Shown here piece by piece: positions 6,497-7,623 of a stretch of DNA of 7,623 bases (its first letter is position 1; each line of letters begins with the position of its first letter). Below the pieces are notes generated by a model. That model did no database searches. It was given only the letters and a program-made list of their open reading frames with translations, and was not told the DNA's origin. A program made the position numbers and the translations under genes. Source of the DNA: Allobrachymonas sp. (GTDB lineage: Bacteria > Pseudomonadota > Gammaproteobacteria > Burkholderiales > Burkholderiaceae_C). The stretch spans positions 1-7,623 of the forward strand of contig JAUNUE010000083.1 in NCBI GenBank assembly GCA_030538335.1. The letters are read 5' to 3'.

Positions 6497-6519
6497 CAAG
6501 CTGGTGTTGAGGAAGTTCC

Positions 6520-7623
6520 ATGGCGCATCGTCGTGTCGTTGTCACGGGTTTAGGCTGTGTTACGCCGATCGGCAACTCGGTATCCGAATCGTGGGACAAC
6601 CTGCTCGCAGGCCGCAGCGGCATTGCACGGATTTCGCGCTTTGATCCCTCTGTGCTTGCGAGCCAGATCGCGGGCGAAGTCAAGAACTTTCCCCTGGAAA
6701 AATACCTCAGCGCCAAAGAAGCCCGTGCCATGGATACCTTCATCCATTACGGCTTGGCGGCCGCCATTGAAGCGGTGCAAGACGCAGGTTTGCCTTCGGG
6801 CGACGCCTTGACGCCTGAAGTGGCCGAGCGCATTGCCTGCGTCATCGGCTCGGGCATTGGCGGCTTGCCTGCGATTGAAGAGGTGCACTCCGAGGCCTTG
6901 GCCAAGGGGCCGCGCCGCATCACGCCGTTTTTTGTACCGGCTTCGATCATCAATATGGCGGCGGGGCAGGTGTCGATGCGGCTGGGTTATACCGGGCCGA
7001 ATCTGGGCATCGTTACGGCCTGCACCTCAGGGTTGCACAGCATTGGCCACGGCGCCCGCCTGATCGAGCACAACGATGCCGATGTGGTGGTAGCTGGCGG
7101 AACCGAGGCCACTGTATCCATGATGGGCATTGGCGGTTTTGCCGCCATGCGGGCGCTGTCCACGCGCAACGATGATCCCGCGGCGGCCAGCCGCCCGTGG
7201 GACAAGGACCGCGACGGCTTTGTGCTGGGCGAAGGCGCAGGCGTGGTGGTGCTTGAAGAGTACGAACGCGCCAAGGCCCGTGGCGCCAAAATCTATGCCG
7301 AGGTGGTGGGTTTTGGCATGAGTGCCGACGCCGGGCACATGACGGCGCCCAATATGGACGGCCCGCGCCGCGCCATGCTGGCCGCGCTGAAAGATGCCCA
7401 CATGAACGCGGATGCGGTGGATTACCTCAATGCGCACGGCACATCCACCCCGCTGGGCGACATCAACGAAACCAAGGCCATCAAGGCGGCTTTTGGTGAC
7501 CATGCCCAAAAACTGGTGGTCAACTCCACCAAGAGCATGACCGGCCACCTGCTGGGCGGGGCAGGCGGCGTGGAGAGCGTATTCTCGGTACTGGCCTTGT
7601 ACCACCAGAAATCGCCGCCGACC
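6520..7623 (+). CDS. fabF: 3-oxoacyl-[ACP] synthase II (FabF), partial at the right edge
   Basis: Elongating condensing enzyme that adds malonyl-ACP to acyl-ACP; in proteobacteria it is also the enzyme that extends palmitoleate to cis-vaccenate. The frame is open for 368 codons to the window edge; E. coli FabF is 413 residues, so about 45 are missing. The thiolase-fold active site is present: nucleophile C168 in TACTSGLHS, H306 in NAHGTSTPLGD, K338 in NSTKSMTGH and H343 in TGHLLGG. The N-terminus RRVVVTGLGCVTPIG is canonical. ATG 6520 is supported by GAGGAAG at 6509-6515. FabF rather than FabB is assigned from the overall sequence (RPWDKDRDGFVLGEGAG, position after acpP). It is separated from acpP by three hairpins, so its expression may depend on read-through. 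Confidence 0.97.
   Translation, partial: MAHRRVVVTGLGCVTPIGNSVSESWDNLLAGRSGIARISRFDPSVLASQIAGEVKNFPLEKYLSAKEARAMDTFIHYGLAAAIEAVQDAGLPSGDALTPEVAERIACVIGSGIGGLPAIEEVHSEALAKGPRRITPFFVPASIINMAAGQVSMRLGYTGPNLGIVTACTSGLHSIGHGARLIEHNDADVVVAGGTEATVSMMGIGGFAAMRALSTRNDDPAAASRPWDKDRDGFVLGEGAGVVVLEEYERAKARGAKIYAEVVGFGMSADAGHMTAPNMDGPRRAMLAALKDAHMNADAVDYLNAHGTSTPLGDINETKAIKAAFGDHAQKLVVNSTKSMTGHLLGGAGGVESVFSVLALYHQKSPPT

Noticed and set aside
1..7623. Possible novel defence, mobile or secondary-metabolite system
   Set aside because: Every sizeable coding region is a recognised housekeeping gene. No repeat array, transposase, integrase, toxin-antitoxin pair or unknown protein is present.

Overview
The window is a chromosomal housekeeping segment from a GC-rich proteobacterium. 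The MetRS type, the fab gene order and the close similarity of the fab proteins to Burkholderiales homologues as I remember them suggest a betaproteobacterium, perhaps Comamonadaceae. This placement is inference from reading, not a database result. Almost all of the sequence is accounted for by seven protein genes. I see no tRNA, rRNA, CRISPR array, insertion sequence or phage gene.

Left part (1-3079): a divergent pair. metG (methionyl-tRNA synthetase) runs leftward and loses its extreme C-terminus at the window edge. A 105-bp gap holds the start regions of both genes. Rightward lies an aminohydrolase of the adenosine/AMP deaminase family that reads as a type-2 adenine deaminase (adenine to hypoxanthine) rather than a classical adenosine deaminase.

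Right part (3080-7623): the core type II fatty acid synthesis cluster fabH-fabD-fabG-acpP-fabF, all on the + strand, with fabF cut by the right edge. The genes supply a complete initiation and elongation set apart from dehydratase and enoyl reductase. FabD loads malonate onto holo-ACP, FabH condenses acetyl-CoA with malonyl-ACP, FabG reduces 3-ketoacyl-ACP, FabF carries out later condensations, and AcpP carries the chain. All catalytic residues expected for the families are present. The rpmF-plsX genes that usually precede fabH in this phylum are not immediately upstream; the deaminase gene is there instead.

The spacers in the fab cluster widen downstream (33, 85, 138 and 158 bp) and hold most of the unexplained structure. 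These are: a small inverted repeat, a -10-like box and a leader hairpin before fabH; a degenerate dispersed-repeat-like hairpin between fabD and fabG; an 8-bp interrupted palindrome abutting a -10-like TAAAAT box before acpP; and three successive hairpins between acpP and fabF, the middle one followed by a T-run. Together they suggest that acpP is a separately promoted, partly terminated unit inside the cluster, which would fit the high demand for ACP. No previously undescribed multi-gene system was found.
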